DNA of 22,360 nucleotides, from contig JAYMTA010001013.1 in the NCBI GenBank assembly GCA_036897625.1, positions 1-22,360 of the forward strand, written 5' to 3'. Positions within the stretch are counted from its first letter, which is position 1, and every line of letters starts with the position of its first letter. This document shows positions 1 through 12,732 of the stretch, piece after piece. The translations under genes and the position numbers were made by a program. The notes under the pieces were generated by a model. That model made no database searches and had not been told where the DNA came from. It saw only the letters and a list, made by a program, of their open reading frames with translations. The stretch is from Pelargonium cotyledonis (taxonomy: Eukaryota > Streptophyta > Magnoliopsida > Geraniales > Geraniaceae).

Positions 1-890
1 TAAACTTTAACAGCGTTAGTTATATTTGACGGTTTCGTCTCACAATTTGACGGAATGTACTTCCATCAACCACTTTTTCGACTATTTTAGACTAAATCCA
101 ATCATTTGGCTGAACTTTGAACTGTTACTTATTATTTTAAAATCAGAAAATTACATTAAAACGTTTTAAATAGTAAGGAGATAAAATAAATTTTTTCCTT
201 AAAAGAATTTAGTTAACTTTTCCTTGGTAATACTCATTTTCATTTTTTTCATTTTATTTGGGGCATTTATACTTTGTTTTTTTGCTTGGAAAATATCAAT
301 AAAAGTTCCTTAAAGATTTATCATTTGTTGTTGCTCTTAAGTTCCACAATCATTTTCTAAAAGGAATTGGATCATTCAAGAATTGAGGGTTAGGTTTAAT
401 TATCATAAAAATAGAAATTTTAATTTAAATAAATTATTCAGAATTGTTCTTTTTTATGATAAAAAAGAAAAAGCTTATATTTTTATTTGGAGTAATAAAG
501 AGACGGTGCAAAAAAAAATCTGGGTTTGAGTCCAATTAGAGGTGGGCACCTAGTACCTACAGTTCAAAACGAACAACCAAAATAACGTCACAACCAACGA
601 CAATTCAATAGTATTATCGTTCGTCTTCTTCTTTGCGATAACACAGCACACAGAGTCAGAGTCAGAGTCAGAGAGAGATTAGAGGAGGAGGAGCTGTTGC
701 TGCTCTGTTCCCACTTACTTTCTTGTCGTTAAAGCTTCACTTCTCATTTTTCTCTCTCAATCTCATTTCAAAAAGACCCAACAATTTACAAATTAAAGTC
801 AAAATCCAATATTTTTTGGCATCGGAATCATAATAGTCGAACAAATTCTGGATTTTCTTTTAAAAATAGTTTTTTATTCGAGCCCCAAAT
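1..890. other. AT-rich region upstream of the phosphatase gene, including its 5' UTR
   Basis: No coding region is supported here. The stretch to about 540 is AT-rich with long A and T runs. From about 600 the composition changes to CT/GA-rich sequence, and this part probably holds the promoter and 5' UTR of the phosphatase gene that starts at 891. No TATA box could be placed with confidence. The transcription start is unknown. Confidence 0.5.
651..693. repeat. GA-rich microsatellite in the probable 5' UTR
   Basis: About four tandem CAGAGT units run from 651 and pass into GAGA and then a short GAG run. Such GA/CT repeats are common in plant core promoters and 5' UTRs. Any regulatory role is inference. 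Confidence 0.7.
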
Positions 891-3800
891 ATGGGAGCTA
901 GCCCTCAGCGCCCCAAAATGGTGCCATTACTGCTGTTTCTGCTGTTCGCCGCCTCGAGCTTCGCTTCGGATAATGTGATTGTGTTGGACGAGGATCAGCC
1001 ATTGTCGAAAATTGACATCTACAAAGCCACTGTTCAGCTCCGCAGCTCGGCCTCCGTGAGCGTGAGCCCTTTGATTCTGGGTCTCCAGGTAAACAATTTA
1101 TAATTGCCACAGAGGCATTTCATCGAACACATAGCTTGATTCTGCTCTTCTGGGTATTTCAACTGCTGCTGTTTATAGTTTTATGGTTTTTGATGCGGAC
1201 CTTTTTCATTTTTTTTATTGCTATTATATGAGATGGTTGTTCATGTTCATATAGATTCAGTAGAACAAGTTCAACATGGAAATTACAAATTTATGTGGGA
1301 AGATGGGTTCATGGCGGCTATAATGATTTGGTGAAGTAACATAACATGCTAGAAATTACTAAATAAAATAAAGCAATAACTGTTTTTTTTATTCCTACTT
1401 TTCTGCACTTATTAGATTGCTTTTCTATTGCTCAATTCTTTTGAAAAGCTAGTCAAATTGACACTGAGAGTTTTTGTTTCATTCAGAGTACATATATATA
1501 TAGGCAGTGCTTGCTTCTATCAATGAGGCGATTGTATATGAATATAATTTTGCTATGGATCATATGTGATCTCTCCATTAACTTTATTATCAGGTCTTAC
1601 TTCAATTACAACTTGTCTTGACCATAATATGCATGTTGAATGGATAGTTACAGCATTAATCTTGCTTCTATCAATGAGGTGATTGTATAGATTCGTGACA
1701 TATATTTCAATTAATATAATTTCAGGGTGAGGATACTCAATGGGTAACTTTGGATCTCGAGCACCTTGATCCATCGGTGGATGAATGGGTTGGAGTTTTC
1801 TCTCCTGGAAAGTTTGAGTATGCCCTATTTACTATTGCAAATCTTTTGAACTCGAATGCGATTGAGTGAAACATAGTTTATCATTGAAAGAAGTGATAAT
1901 TTATATGGCTGCTGTTCTAGGACCAAAATCATGTCAAATGTTAACATCACAACATAGGATTTTTCTTCTGTTATTGTTACAGAAACTGAAGGGATATTAT
2001 TTTTTCAATATGGCAGCCCATCAACCTGTCCACCAAGGGATGATCCAAAAGAACAGACTCCATATATATGTTCAGCCCCTATAAAGGTTCGTGCAACTTA
2101 GTTGGAAACTCATATCAATGGGGGAACCATTTTCTTCAAATTTCTCTAGTGTGTCTGACCTATATGTTTTGATGTATATTTCTTTCAGTACAAGTATGCA
2201 AATAATTCCAATTCGAATTATACAAAAACAGGAAAAGCTTCTTTGAAGTTCCAGTTGATCAATCAAAGGGCCGATTTTTCCTTTGCTTTATTTACAGGCG
2301 GTTTGGCAAATGTGTGTTTCCATCTCTGTATTTTGTCTTTCTCACTTCATTCATGTCTCCTTCTTTCTGCTTCTTAATCTTTTGGTGCTTTACTAGTAAA
2401 CTTCTATTGTGTTTATACCATTAAAACTCATCAAATATCAAAGTATGCCAATATTTTATCTTATTTACTATCTGCATGTTTGCTGATTGTAGCCAAAAAT
2501 GGTGGCCATTTCAAATTTAGTATCTTTTCTCAATCCTAAAGCACCCCTATATCCACGGCTCGCTCAAGGGAAATCATGGAATGAGGTAAGGTCACTTTTA
2601 TTTGATAACGTGTTGCATAATATTTGCTTGAATCTTCAATTGTTGTGTTCTAGGCTATGAAGGTTCTCTTTATTATTTTCTTTCTGGACTTGTGCTGTTT
2701 TCCTTTTCACAAGCTCTTAAAATCTTAAACCTTTCAAATCATGAGCCATGTCTTCAGCACAGCACCGATAGTACATATTGTGACCCTAGTGTTTATATCC
2801 TTCTATTGTTCATTGTAAATCCACATTCCTTTGTTGTTTTATATCTTTGGATACTCTATAGTTTGTTCCAGTAACTGTCCCAGAATGACAAAAATTGATG
2901 GTTGATGGTTTAGACAGAATTGTTGATTGACTGGATAGGGCCTTTTTTTTTTTTTTTTTTTTTTTTTTTGCAATCATTACTATATACTAATGACATTTTG
3001 GTTATTGTGCAGATGACAGTAACCTGGACAAGTGGCTATGACATAAGTGAAGCTGTTCCGTTCGTCGAGTGGGGCCTGAAGGGAGAAATGCAGATGCGTG
3101 CCCCTGCTGGAACATTGACATTCAACAGAAACAGCATGTGTGGTATGTAATACTTATTCTATTCATGACCATACACATTTGATGCTTACTAAGAGCTTTT
3201 ATTTTACTGTCCCTTGTTTGACGAATTCAATTTCATCATAATTCATGAAGAAAAAAAAAACTAACTGTATGTTGAAAAAAAATAAAAACTGATTCTCACA
3301 TTGTTTTTCATACTAGTATAGTTACAAAATCAATAGGGTTGGATCTGTTATGTTATTGATTGGAAATATTAGGCTTATTAGCATATCCTAAGAGTCTCGT
3401 GGTTATTAACACCTTTTATCTAGAAGAGCTTTGTGTATTGAAAAATAATCGAAATGGTACCACCTCATATTAGATTATCACCATACCAGGTGTTGTTCAT
3501 TTGTTTTACTTTTTCTCAACATACCAAACGGTTTGCTATCTCCAATCAGCTCAGGGAAGTGTAGTGTCTTCTAGATGTATCCTTATGCTTTTTCAGAGTT
3601 CCATGAGAACCATGTCTTACAGTTTTACCAGGTGACTATATAGATAAGCAGGTTTTGAAATGTTGGTTGCACAATTTTACATCCCGAACTGATACAGAGT
3701 ATTTTCCTAGGCTTATCAACTCCACTTACTGAGCATGTGATTTTTTAGAACAGACTTCTTTGTATTGTGACGTTCATTTCCTTCATTTATAGAGGTCTGT

Positions 3801-6800
3801 TGAATTTTAATCTTTTTCTGATTACTATAGGTTCGCCTGCACGAACAGTTGGCTGGCGTGATCCTGGCTTCATACACACGAGCTTCTTAAAAAATTTGTG
3901 GCCTAACTTAGTGTGCGCATCATGAATATTCACTTCCTGTCCTTACTGTATGAATTTTTTGCAAAATTTATTCTTAATTTTGGTATTTGGATTTCTCAGG
4001 TACACATATAGGATGGGTCATCTCTTATCCAATGGTACAGTCTGGAGCAAGATCTACTCATTCAGGTCTTCCCCATATCCGGGACAGGATTCGTTGCAGC
4101 GTGTTATAATATTTGGTGACATGGGGAAGGTAATTTTGTCTTATGTTTTTGTTTTGCAAGGAAAATATTTAATTATGTCGTAAGTATTAGGATAGTTAAG
4201 AACCTTCACTTTTGCTTCTCAATGGAAATATTATCGGAGGGGATGAGACAGCTCTTTGATTATGAGCTAATCAACTAGAAAGATGCCTCATGCCTTATCG
4301 TCACTTCTTTTATAGTCTGTTTGCAATCAAGTAAATGTGTAAGTTACATGTCATTACACTACACAATGATCCCTTTCAAAGTTTGCAAATTCAAAGATGG
4401 ACGAACAAAATGGTTGGAGTAGAGGCTATCTGATAAGAATACACGTATGAACAATCATTTGGGCTTTAGCATATTGTAAAAGTATAATTGACATTAAGTT
4501 ATTATCATGCATGCGTGTCTTGTTTACCTCTGCTCTTCTGGACATATGATCCTTACTTCCACTCTTGTAGTTGAAAATGCAGGATCCTCATTCTATTAGT
4601 TATCTAAAAGCTAGTTTCCAAGATGTTGCCCTCCATCCTACCTCTTGGCCTACGGATTTTTCTCCATGTATATTTTGAAAAGTGGGCATGTAGGATGATT
4701 TGAAATATGTCTTAGACTCATTACTGGTTCTTGTGAAGCACTTCAATTGCGATTTTAAACAATATTACTGAATGAGAAGAAGATTTACATTTCTCCATAT
4801 TTATTTCAGGCAGAGCGTGATGGTTCAAATGAATATAGTGATTATCAGCCTGGTGCACTTAATACTACGGATCAACTCATCAAGGACTTAAGCAACATTG
4901 ATATTGTTTTCCATATAGGAGACATAACATATTCAAATGGATACATCTCACAATGGGACCAGTTCACATCACAAGTGGAGCCCATTGCATCTGCAGTTCC
5001 GTATATGGTTGGAAGGTTTGTATGATCGTGAGCTAAGCTACTTCTTGCTGTGATATACACATATTAAATTTTAGGAGTTACTTTATAGATGTAGCAAATT
5101 TTTATTGAGTTTTCTTGCAGTGGTAATCATGAGCGGGACTGGCCAAATTCAGGATCCTTTTATGACACCCCGGATTCAGGTGGGGAATGTGGTGTGCCAG
5201 CCGAGACCATGTTCTATGTTCCAGCTGAAAACAGAGCTAAATTTTGGTAAATTGCCTAATTCTTTCTGAAGCAGATTTTAGATATATGTATATAGACATA
5301 GTGCTAATATTTTAAGAACCTGAACAGTAAGTGATCTATACAACTGATGAGACCACAGGTCCTTTGCGTAAAGGTCTGGTAATCAACAATAAGACCGTGA
5401 TGTCATAAATATTTAGTTCTTAATGATAAATAGAAGTGGCGTCGTTTTGATTATATATCACAAATATATGTGTGCTAATCATAATGATAGAGGAAACTTA
5501 ATTAATAATCTTTATAGATATCACTGACTGTTATGCAGCTAGCAGATGATGGGTAAGAATACAAATATATACTCACAGTCACACTACCTAGGGTACCCTA
5601 TTGCCATTTTGAACTGCCTTTGTTGCTTATGTTTGAGCTACTAAATGGCAGACTTGAGGACATTAGGTTGAACTACAGTGTGTTGGATTAGACAGGTTGA
5701 ACTTAACAAGCTTCCCTATTAGTCAAAGATTAAAAGTTAAGACCATTGGTCCAAATGGCTATAAATGGAGGAATAGTCAGGGATGTGGGTACTTACGGGT
5801 ACAGAACTGAAGAGAGCAATCCCACACCAACAGATGCACGGATATATAGTTAAGTTATTATATCTTATTTTATATCATACCCTGCTTGAAATGGAACAAA
5901 ACTAACTCCTGTTGCAATAGCTTATGTCTAATAAAGACGCATCTGCTTAAGATTGGAATAGAATTTTTCACTATGCCTACCAATCTCAAGCAAGAACTCC
6001 ACCATACCAGGAATAATATATTTAAAGCAGAAGAAATCTCATACTATTTTCTTTAACAAGGGAGCTCTTCTACTCAGCCATAAAATTTGAAGGAGTATTT
6101 GGCTTATATTACCATTGGGATACCTCTACTATGGGATCATTTGATCATTTTCTACAAATATGAAGGTTACGTAGGTAGATAAATAGAAAAAAATCATTCC
6201 ATTCTGGTTTTGGTTTGCAATGGGCCTTGTGATATGACCAACCTGGTGAATAGAGTTTACAGTAACATTGAAATATCTGAATGGGGCTTGGGGAGGGAAA
6301 GCAAAATAAACATTAGGGACTATTAGACTGGGTATATATGTATTCTTAATATAGACTATTTAGAGAGTGAGCTTTGAAGTCAGTAATGCACAGACTGCTT
6401 TTCTGTTATTCAGTGGTAGTGTTAACTGTACTTTATAGAACATACTTATTCCCCGCCAGATTTCCTTGGATGTAAAGATCGTTGATACAAATAAATTTTG
6501 TTGAAGGAGAAGCAACTTATTTATCCAGGGCTTGTTAGTTAGTTGAAGATGTGGCATACTGTGAACTGTCTTGTTCACCCACACCATACTCACTTGCAAG
6601 TTTTATTCTTTTTGAACTTAGTCAATTCCATCAAAAGCAAAGAGTGCATTGATTTTGTGATAGACTAGCAGTTTAGTCAACTTTCAAGTCAGTCGTCCAA
6701 CCTATATGTTTGTCGTATCATTTATAATATTGCCTTTTAGTTGTTGTAGAGCAGTGGCTTGTTTTTGAGATTGAGCAATTGTTTTCCAAAATGTTAAATC

Positions 6801-7741
6801 AATTAACTTTAATGAATGAGCAGGTATTCAACTGATTATGGCATGTTTCACTTCTGCATAGCTGATAGTGAGCATGACTGGAGGGAAGGATCGGAACAAT
6901 ACAAGTTCATTGAGCAGTGCCTTGCATCAGTAGACAGACAGAAACAACCATGGTTGATATTTGCAGCTCATCGTGTCCTCGGGTATTCCTCTAATTACTG
7001 GTATGGCATGGAGGGATCCTTTGAAGAGCCCATGGGAAGGGAAAGCTTGCAGAAGCTTTGGCAGAAATACAGGGTGGACATTGCCTTTTATGGTCATGTC
7101 CATAACTATGAGAGAACATGTCCTATTTACCAGGTATGAGATTTATACAAGTTTGTTCAGTCCATTGAAACTGAATTTGCATATTCCATGAAACCACCTG
7201 TACATGCTATGTATGTTCCGTCAAAGTATAGCTACTTACAAAAGATAATAGAAGGTTTCCAAAACACAAATCTCATTTTTGTAGCCATTAAAGGATGGTA
7301 TACACTGAATATCTTACCTCTAGATACTTCGGAATTGAAACCAACTCTGCTTTTGTTATTTTATGCAATACCACATCTCAAGAAACACTAACAAGCCATT
7401 TCTCAAACTTTTTGATATGTACGGTGGTTGTGCAGAATCAATGTGTGAGTAGAGAAAAACATCAATATTCGGGCACCATGAATGGAACAATCCATGTGGT
7501 GGTAGGAGGGGGAGGGAGCCACTTATCTGAGTTCAGCCAATTGACCCCAAGTTGGAGTCTATACAGAGATTATGACTGGGGATTCGTCAAACTGACGGCT
7601 TTCAACCATTCATCTCTTCTATTCGAATACAAGAAAAGTCGTGATGGGAGTGTGTATGATTCCTTTACCATCACAAGGGACTATAGGGATGTTTTGGCAT
7701 GCGTTCGTGGTAGTTGTGCAGCAACCACAATGGCCATGTGA
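891..7741 (+). CDS. Purple acid phosphatase / metallophosphoesterase, PAP1/PAP27-like, 12 exons
   Basis: Probable secreted dinuclear-metal phosphoesterase that hydrolyses phosphomonoesters or nucleotide pyrophosphates. Exons placed by hand are 891-1088, 1726-1817, 2017-2086, 2189-2311, 2493-2585, 3013-3142, 3831-3912, 4000-4129, 4810-5015, 5121-5246, 6824-7133 and 7436-7741. They sum to 1866 nt (621 aa) with all phases consistent, close to the roughly 610-620 residues of the large plant PAPs. A hydrophobic signal peptide spans about residues 11-26. An N-terminal Fn3-like region precedes the catalytic domain. The PAP metal-ligand blocks are present: GDMG (302-305), GDITY (343-347), GNHE (376-379), AHR (465-467) and GHVH (507-510). 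The C-terminal part (from about 521) carries the family's metallophosphatase tail with GTIHVVVGG. A second in-frame ATG lies nine codons downstream. The first was chosen because the signal peptide suits either. The substrate cannot be told from sequence. All eleven introns fit GT-AG. Confidence 0.95.
1510..1689. repeat. Direct repeat pair in phosphatase intron 1
   Basis: A 29-bp sequence beginning CTTGCTTCTATCAATGAGG occurs at 1510-1538 and again at 1661-1689 with one mismatch. The second copy ends about 36 bp before the exon 2 acceptor. It looks like a small local duplication inside the intron. Confidence 0.75.
2943..2969. repeat. 27-nt poly-T tract in phosphatase intron 5
   Basis: An uninterrupted run of 27 T lies 43 bp upstream of the exon 6 acceptor at 3012. 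It could act as an extended polypyrimidine tract, or be the reversed A tail of a retroposon, but no flanking target duplication was recognised. The length is likely to vary between individuals and to be error-prone in sequencing. Confidence 0.85.
5247..6823 (+). other. Long intron 10 of the phosphatase gene
   Basis: This 1577-bp intron separates the exon ending in the first two bases of Trp417 from the exon carrying the AHR and GHVH blocks. It is the longest intron in the gene. No coding homology, tRNA or terminal-inverted-repeat element was recognised in it. The short open frames here look like chance. Confidence 0.7.
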
Positions 7742-8309
7742 AAGATCAAGAAATTTGTTTGTAATTGATGATGATACTAGGAATTGGCTGATGTACCTAA
7801 GTTTGATGCTGCCTTGTGTACTGTACAATATAATCAAGATAATGAAAAACTGAACTTTCAACTCAGATTTTTGTGTCTCTGTCATGTTATTTTCATGGGT
7901 TTATAGACCATTCTTTGGAAAGAAACAAAAACAAAACTTGTCTACAGTTGCCTAGCATTTGACAATGCATTAAAGATAGTTTTCAGCCCATGAATTTGAA
8001 GATATTCTGGAAGACTGAAAAAAACAGGTCATGCATTATCATACTAGAATAACATGAATGGCACAGAAAGCATCTTCTTAAACAATAGCTATAATTATAA
8101 TTGTAAACCACAATCAAATTTATTCGATAAATACATTCCTCTTAATTTCGACTAACTTGGGTTTATATTCCCGTTTAATTTCATCTTGCAATGATACAAT
8201 CACCCTATCGACAGGTCACAAAAAGATCCGAAGCTAGAAGGCTGTGGATTTTGTTGTTCTTTTCTGGGTTCACAGCTGATAATCAGTTCTCACTGCAACT
8301 GAATTTCCT
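7742..8309. other. Convergent intergenic region (both 3' UTRs)
   Basis: The stop codons of the + strand phosphatase gene and the - strand snurportin gene face each other across 568 bp. Both 3' UTRs must lie here, and the transcripts could overlap. No canonical AATAAA placed convincingly behind either gene was found. An AATGAAAA-like motif near 7842 is a possible signal for the phosphatase transcript. Confidence 0.6.
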
Positions 8310-11300
8310 TCAACCATTCATCTCGACGTCAGAAGGTTTGTTTTCTTGATCATCTGATGAGTTGATACATGCTAAGAGGTCATCAATTTTGAGCGGAGAA
8401 TGTCGAGCTATGTACTGGAACATTACCTGCAAGAGTAAATTCCAAGACTCTAGTGAGTTTTAACACCAATAATTTGGTCTGTCAGATTCTTAGATTTAAT
8501 TTTAAATGCTGGATTTGAGCTAAATCCAATCCAATCATATAGGATTTAAAAAGCATGTCTTTACCATGAGAATGCAAATGACAACTCTTACATTATCATT
8601 TGAAATTTTATGGTTTGTAGAACATTATATTTGCACTTGAAATACTACATTTGAAAAAAAAAATCCAAGAATACAAACGCAGCCTGGAAGACAATATAAA
8701 TGATAAATATGCATAATAGAAGTAGTTATTATAAAGTTAACTAGATGAAACCAGTATGGCATGCACACAACTACACAAGCATATGTAACAGTATAGAGGA
8801 GAGTACAATCAAGAGAGCATTTTCCAAAGCATTATGGAACTGACTGGTAGTCATATACGACAGTCAGAAACAGTTCAGCATTTTGTATCTATTAAAAAGT
8901 GATGGGAAGCAGAGAGTAGGATCTACAATTTCCACTAACCTTGGAGTAACTATCTGCAAAAGCACGTGCCCGATTAGACTTGCCAAGATAATGTAAATTA
9001 GCCTTCTCAAGCTTCCCATCTACAAAACTCAATCCTTCTTCACCAATGGCAAAACGGAGTAGATTTCCTGATTGTAAAGCCGACTGAATATTGGAGAAGA
9101 AATACTTATTAATACTATAGAAATCAGGCATTAAAATCTGTGCATGAGAGAGAGAGAGAGAGGTAAACAAATAGGCATTAATTTTGAGATTCACATGGAA
9201 CAAACCTTTACAATAAAGTCCGCATCCAAGCAACCAAATACTACAGGAGGATCATCTGATGTAGTCAGTTTTCCATCATCTTGTAGATCCAAAACAACCT
9301 GATCATAACCACAATAGAGCTAATTCATATACTATAGCCCAGTGGTTTGTTTTATACTCAATTTAAATCTCACCAAATCATCAAAAATTGACATGTCAAT
9401 GCCACAATGTACCATATACTATACGATCGAATTATTGAGTCATCTAGTAAAATATACTCTCCCTCTATCCCATAATGAATGTCTTTGTTTCTATTTCAAG
9501 AAAAATTAAGAAGGAAGTTAGTGTAATATAATTTACTCTTGTGTCTTCATGATCTGTTATAACAAACTTAGGAGACACTAACAAACCTAATATAAGGAAT
9601 TAAGGATACTATTGACAATTCATGCATAACTAACTTTCTAAAAAGGGAAACACTCATTTGGGGACGGAAGGGGTAATACTTATAAATAACAAAAGGATTT
9701 TTTTATCCTCATTTTTATTGATTCCCCTCTCCAAATTTCTTCTCTTTGGAGACATGATTTTCTGTTCATGGCTCCATCAACTAGAGTGGCTCCGGCATGA
9801 CAAAGAGGGTAAGGTCCTCAATAATTTAAGGGAAATCTATTCATCTTAATGAAATAACAGCTGTTAAATTTGACATTCAACCAAGTTTTTCTATTGGCTC
9901 ATGCTGGAGTTGGGTCAAAATGCTGATTTAATAAAGTTCAAGGATTTTTATCTCAATTTTTTTGGACCGAGGTCTAAATCGTCCAACAGCAACAAGTCTA
10001 GGAGAGGCTAGGCTAATTCACCCAGAAATTTGCCTGATGGGATGAGGGGTATGAAAATAATAACACAATAGTTGTCATAAAAAACACACAGGTAAGCGAA
10101 GCTTGTAATGTATAAGTACCTGTTGTTGAGTAGGAACCTGCCCTTTATTATCTGTATCAATAACATATTGACTACAGTTCTCATCCTTCCAGACTAATGT
10201 TAATGGGGTATTTCCAGTTTGATAATGTGCATCCCTAAAAAATAGAAAAGGGACGTATGAATCAGTGAAAAGATGTAGCAAAACAGAATTGAATAAAACT
10301 TTCTGAAATTGGAATCTAAATTCTAAAGATGTAGAAAGTACCACGACACAAGAGCTAAATGAAAAGAATGGGCAGTCATGATAAAGCAACTAGACAAGGA
10401 CAGACGTTAAAAACATGTTTCCCTACATGCTGAGTTAGTGAGTTGGCTAGGCTGTTGACTTAAGAGATTTTACCTACAGGTAAGCAACATTCTACATAGT
10501 GCAAATTCACAATCAATGCTGAAATTTGTTTTTCTTTAGAAGCAATGAAGACATTTTGGCCTTCCCATCCCTCAATAGGCATGTTGTTTACCAACAGTGT
10601 ATGGTACGTGATTTCAGAAAACTAGTATTCCTTTCCTAAACCTTGAAGAAATACATATGTACATTGCACTAACATGAATAAAACATCTCCAAGAGACATA
10701 AAGAAATTGCACAGGAACCTGCAACAAAAACATTAAACACCTCTCTAATGTTACTGCAATTAATCCTAAACTTTGTTTCTTTCCAGCAATGGAATCGAAA
10801 TGCCCTTAAGAATAGAGAAGTTCTGAGTTCTAACAATAAAAAATGAATTGCAGATGGCCTTCAGTTAAGTTATTCGTCATCTAATGTCTATACTCTATAG
10901 CTATATGGTGCCTATCATATGACCTTGAACAGACTCAAAATAATTTTAACTTCCATAAATCATGCCTAAAATACTTATGCCTTATTAAAGAGATAGACAT
11001 ATTTCAAAGTTCGCCAAAAAGATCACATAGGCTCTTTTGATATGAACACACACGCAACTGAACAAATACATTGGCTTTTATCAATACATCCTTAACCAAA
11101 AGTATCTTACTTGTTGTAAAATAATAAGCCATCCCTGACATAAGGCACTGCTCCGGCATATGCAGCATATAGTCCAGTCTGGTCGCACTTGTATCTGGGA
11201 ACAAGACTGAACCTGTATTTGTGATATTGGGAAGGTGGATCACAAGCCTTTGTCTCCGCAAGCTTAGAATCCAACCAAAAAAACCTGAACTCTGCAGTGC

Positions 11301-12090
11301 AATCGCAGTAAGAGTATCCTCGCCAGCAAATCATGTCAACCACATAGTAAGTTTGATCCAACTGCAAGTGCAAATCAAAACAATAAGAACAATACTAACT
11401 CATCCAACCAAAAGACCAAAAAACAGATCTTTTTATTAGGAAAAACAGCATAAAGATTAGCATTTCACCTCATGAAATATACAATCCAATATACTATACG
11501 ATTGAGCTGGACCAGAGCCGTCTCTGGTCCTAGCCCCATTAGGCAAAGCAGACGGAAAACGGTGCAAAAACGCACCATTTCGCAGCCTGCTCACGGTCGT
11601 TCCATTGGAGGAAACCACAAAACATCGCTTCCCAGCAGGCCTGGCACACACATACCTACAAATTTACAAAAACCCACTTCAATTCAACAATGTCAGAACC
11701 CCCAGAACGAACCAAAGAATAAGGGAAATGTAAGTACCAATCATGGCACAATCGATCAGGTACGTCGATCATCCACTCCGGTAACATCAACTGCCTCGCG
11801 AACCACTTGCGAGCTTCGGGTCCTCTGAGCTTCGAAGCTTGCCGAACGTCTAGCTCCGTGGACGCGAATTCGGACTCTAGCTCGAACTCAGGCTCCTCTG
11901 CGTCGGGTAGGGTTTCGGGTTCTTCGTGGTTCTGGGACGGCAGAGAGAGGAGGGTCGAGGCAAGGCAGCGAGCATGGTGTTGGGCATCCCGGCGATGCTG
12001 TGCTTGTCGCTGCAGCGAGAGCTCTCTGCGCCTCTGCTGATCGGAGATGGCCGGTCGCTTGAACGGACGGCGGAGATCGTGCGATGCCAT
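8310..12090 (-). CDS. SNUPN: Snurportin-1 (m3G-cap snRNP import adaptor), 7 exons
   Basis: Adaptor that binds the trimethylguanosine cap of spliceosomal snRNPs and links them to importin-beta for nuclear import. Exons on the - strand, in transcript order, are 12090-11738, 11655-11469, 11361-11111, 10234-10120, 9298-9206, 9083-8940 and 8426-8310. They sum to 1260 nt (419 aa), with every junction in phase and GT-AG. Residues 1-45 are rich in Arg, His and Gln, as expected for an importin-beta-binding region. The block RQLMLPEWMIDVPDRL leads into the cap-binding domain, which continues through PAGKRCFVVSSNGTT, ILDCIFHE and DQTYYVVDMICWRGY. The C-terminus (QYIARHSPLKIDDLL) looks complete. The length fits plant homologues as I recall them. 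The gene converges on the phosphatase gene. No lesion is seen. The symbol is that of the animal orthologue. Confidence 0.93.
9146..9162. repeat. (GA)n microsatellite in snurportin intron 5
   Basis: A 17-nt perfect alternating GA run lies between exon 6 (ending 9083) and exon 5 (starting 9206). No function is implied. Confidence 0.8.
9457..9673. mobile_element. Stowaway-like MITE in snurportin intron 4
   Basis: The 217-bp element is bounded by TA at 9455-9456 and 9674-9675, the target duplication typical of Tc1/mariner-type Stowaway elements. Its left end (CTCTCCCTCTATCCC) and the complement of its right end (CCCCTTCCGTCCCC) are imperfect inverted copies resembling the Stowaway terminus CTCCCTCCGTCCC. 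The arms continue with ATGA(A/G)TGT. No transposase frame is present, so it is non-autonomous. A related end occurs at 22274. Confidence 0.8.
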
Positions 12091-12167
12091 TTCTCAACTT
12101 AGTGCACACCTTGATGTCTCAATGCGTTTTGCTGTGAAAAGAAGACGAAGCTTCAGGTGGTGATACG

Positions 12168-12207
12168 AAACGGTGACGTATCGTAACCTAAAGAAACGTC
12201 ACCGTTT
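12168..12207. promoter_or_regulatory. Perfect inverted repeat with paired TGACGT boxes upstream of snurportin
   Basis: AAACGGTGACGT (12168-12179) is followed, after 16 bp, by its exact complement ACGTCACCGTTT (12196-12207). Each arm holds TGACGT, the core bound by plant TGA/bZIP factors, and AACGG, a MYB-type core. The pair sits 78-117 bp upstream of the snurportin ATG, where a proximal promoter or 5' UTR is expected. The motif knowledge is general, and binding is inferred. Confidence 0.6.
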
Positions 12208-12630
12208 GATGATATGATAATTTCCTTTGCACAATATAGAAGGAGAACCAGAAGAACTTAAAATAGTTTTGTTACAAAAACGAATTGGACTGTTTATTTG
12301 TTTATTTCAGAGTCACCAACCGATTTTAAAAATAAGAAATTAGTAATAGTCATTCATGTTAATTTTTTAAAAAGTATAGTAACCGACATTTTTAATAGTG
12401 ACGGGGTATGGAGATTGGATCCTCTCACGCCTAACTGAGTCAGACTCGTTTAGTCTTTTTACGTTGAATCCGTCTAATCATGGCGTTAAAAGTGTATGCA
12501 CAATCAGCCATGCATTGTAGCAACTAATGGAAATGATACAAAATATTTGAGGGATAGCATTTTAAAGCAAAAGTTGGATAAGAGATAGAAAATTATTTCA
12601 TTTTAGTTTATAATAAAAAAAAATAATTCC
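12208..12630. other. Unassigned intergenic sequence
   Basis: AT-rich sequence with no reading frame, RNA gene or terminal repeat that I can support. It ends in an A-rich stretch at 12610-12625 just before the GC-richer block. Confidence 0.5.
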
Positions 12631-12680
12631 CGATTGTGATGGCAGTTCGTGCGCAGGCTCACACATATCCGTGGCCAGAT

Positions 12681-12732
12681 CTGGCATGGAACCACCTTTA
12701 AACGACCTGGCATGGAACCACCTTCAAACGAC
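12681..12732. repeat. 26-bp tandem repeat, two copies
   Basis: The unit beginning CTGGCATGGAACCACCTT occurs twice in direct succession (12681-12706 and 12707-12732) with a single T/C difference. It lies near the 5' side of the GC-rich block. Confidence 0.9.

Noticed and set aside
1866-2084. Open frame reading through phosphatase intron 2 and exon 3
   Set aside because: It uses a different frame from the one joining KFD to PSTCPP, which restores the family sequence and correct phase through acceptor 2016.
7188-7391. Short open frames in phosphatase intron 11 and other introns as small genes
   Set aside because: They lie between well-placed splice sites, show no conservation cues and have lengths expected by chance.
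11472-12040. Plus-strand open frames opposite snurportin exons 1 and 2
   Set aside because: They mirror the GC-rich antisense of a well-supported conserved gene and show no family features of their own.
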